Positions 6,091-7,240 of a stretch of DNA of 7,240 nt are shown piece after piece. The stretch covers positions 1 to 7,240 of the forward strand of contig JAIROE010000071.1 in NCBI GenBank assembly GCA_031257715.1, in the 5' to 3' direction. Under the pieces are notes generated by a model. The model saw only the letters and a list, made by a program, of their open reading frames with translations, ran no database searches and was not told the DNA's origin. This DNA is from Treponema sp. (GTDB lineage Bacteria; Spirochaetota; Spirochaetia; Treponematales; Breznakiellaceae). Every line of letters begins with the position of its first letter. Positions within the stretch are counted from its first letter, which is position 1. The position numbers and the translations under genes are program-made.

Positions 6091-7240
6091 TCAGCGGTAA
6101 TGGGCATTCGCCGCACTGTTCCAACTCTGGGCCAGAAGCTTGTCTATGAGATCTTTGGCCTGCCTGTAACTGCGGGTACGGGCATCATTGCAGAGCCACA
6201 GTACCAACTGTTCCCTGTCATGATTTTCGTATGCCTCAATGATATTCTGCGCGGCAATAAGCCGGGGCAATATCACATTGTTCATGAGACGCGGCGGAAA
6301 TGATCCCATGTGCACATTATGTATGCCTGTTGCGTTACAGATTACCGGAATCTCCACAAAGATATCATCGGGAATCCCCGTTACCGCTCCCCTGTTGGGA
6401 ACATTCAGTATCAACGTCCGCTCGATTCCGTTTGAAAGTGAATCAATGAAGGGAATATGCTCTTCGGTAGTTTCCGAAGGCCGGTAGGCTTCCATGACCG
6501 ATTTACCGGAATCGACAATCCGGGCAAGCGTATCCTGTATGACGGTCTTTGAGGCAAGATAACTGTCCCATCCGGGTTTTGAATCAAATCCGCCGTTCTT
6601 GCCGTACCACGTGCATTTTGTCTCATGGTCGGTGTGGGTCCACCAGGGGGTTCCCGAACGCACCGCGTCGCCTATCGGCATAACTCCATACAGGCGGTAC
6701 GCCTCAATGGCGCCCGGGGAAAGCTGATCTTTTGAGAATACGCGATTCGGATCAAGGTATCGTTCACTTTTCCAGTAGTCCGCAGCTTTTGTTCTGATCC
6801 ATTCGTCCAGCAGGGGATAGGCGTCTTTTCCCCCATAATAAAATTTAGTAAGCCAGATACAATGGTTAAAACCAAACATTTCGGCGTTAACTTTCTCGAT
6901 ATCAAGGCTGAGCTCCTGGACAATCTCTTTGTATGCGTTATGCCCGTGACACACCCCCACGGCCTTTACCCTGAAATTGCGGGTAATATAATTGGTACCT
7001 TCAAATACGGGGTTGCCGGTCTGCACCAGCCACGCATCGGGACAGAGGGCCTCAATATCTTTTGCGAGACCTTCAAAAAATGCCAGCTGATGATAGGCCC
7101 CGATACCGCCGTAATAACAGGAAACCCTGTCGCCAATACCCCGGTAGTACCCCGCTTCCTCGGCAATGATTCTCTCCTTTTCCAGAGGGCCGTAACCGCC
7201 CACTTTAACCGCGGAAATAATGTACTCCGCCCCCTCCAGC
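6091..7240 (-). CDS. GH4-family glycosidase, probable alpha-galacturonidase (5' end missing)
   Basis: GH4 enzymes cleave glycosides with NAD+ and a divalent metal by transient oxidation at C3 followed by elimination. Reading continues without a stop to the right edge; 382 residues are visible and the N-terminal Rossmann start is outside. Counting from the first full codon, visible marks are GGIGAYHQ (44-51), QTGNPVFEG with N76-P77, GVCHGHN with metal-ligand C97 followed by HGH, and GFNHCIWLT with N125 and H126. CHG is the GH4 signature reported for uronate-active members (CHS in alpha-glucosidases and galactosidases, CDMP in phospho-alpha-glucosidases). This and the hydrolase neighbour point to an LplD-like alpha-galacturonidase acting on imported pectin oligosaccharides. 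It is the first visible gene of the operon. A GTG at 7203 is internal, not the start. Alpha-glucuronidase is the main alternative. Confidence 0.85.
   Translation of the reverse strand, partial: LEGAEYIISAVKVGGYGPLEKERIIAEEAGYYRGIGDRVSCYYGGIGAYHQLAFFEGLAKDIEALCPDAWLVQTGNPVFEGTNYITRNFRVKAVGVCHGHNAYKEIVQELSLDIEKVNAEMFGFNHCIWLTKFYYGGKDAYPLLDEWIRTKAADYWKSERYLDPNRVFSKDQLSPGAIEAYRLYGVMPIGDAVRSGTPWWTHTDHETKCTWYGKNGGFDSKPGWDSYLASKTVIQDTLARIVDSGKSVMEAYRPSETTEEHIPFIDSLSNGIERTLILNVPNRGAVTGIPDDIFVEIPVICNATGIHNVHMGSFPPRLMNNVILPRLIAAQNIIEAYENHDREQLVLWLCNDARTRSYRQAKDLIDKLLAQSWNSAANAHYR

Noticed and set aside
7201..7203. GTG as the start of the GH4 gene
   Set aside because: The frame stays open to the window edge and the upstream residues (LEGAEYIISAVK) match the GH4 Rossmann region, so the gene begins outside the window.

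Overview
The window carries seven protein-coding genes and no RNA genes, insertion sequences or CRISPR. It looks like part of the chromosome of an anaerobic, carbohydrate-fermenting bacterium, most likely a spirochaete close to Treponema. This is inference from a CheY-like receiver with a spirochaete flavour, an anaerobe-type flavodiiron protein, a variant tRNA-dihydrouridine synthase and a pectin-oligosaccharide gene set. No rRNA or other decisive marker is present.

Left part (1-2859): two divergent transcription units start from a very short shared region near 1810-1880. Leftward runs a small stand-alone response-regulator gene followed by a class A flavodiiron (FprA-type) gene, which ends in a strong hairpin at 89-121. 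Rightward runs a single tRNA-dihydrouridine synthase gene. These look like housekeeping, stress or sensory genes.

Right part (2899-7240): a tightly packed leftward operon enters from beyond the right edge and converges on the dihydrouridine synthase gene across only 39 bases. In transcription order it encodes a GH4-family glycosidase with the CHG-type motif of uronate-active members (5' end outside the window), a divergent Gfo/Idh/MocA-fold protein lacking the usual EKP lysine, a canonical Gfo/Idh/MocA oxidoreductase, and a GH88/GH105-type unsaturated glycuronyl hydrolase. Junctions are 1 base apart, 39 bases apart and a 25-base overlap, so co-translation is likely. None of the proteins has a visible signal peptide, so they probably act in the cytoplasm on imported oligosaccharides.

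The combination of GH4 and GH105 recalls the rhamnogalacturonan utilisation genes lplD and yteR of Bacillus subtilis. The proposed job is to trim galacturonate and unsaturated galacturonate from pectin fragments. The two Gfo/Idh/MocA proteins are the uncharacterised part. The most unusual points are the lysine-less Gfo/Idh/MocA protein paired with a canonical one beside an NAD-dependent glycosidase, and a glycine-rich insertion inside the FMN-phosphate-binding segment of the dihydrouridine synthase.
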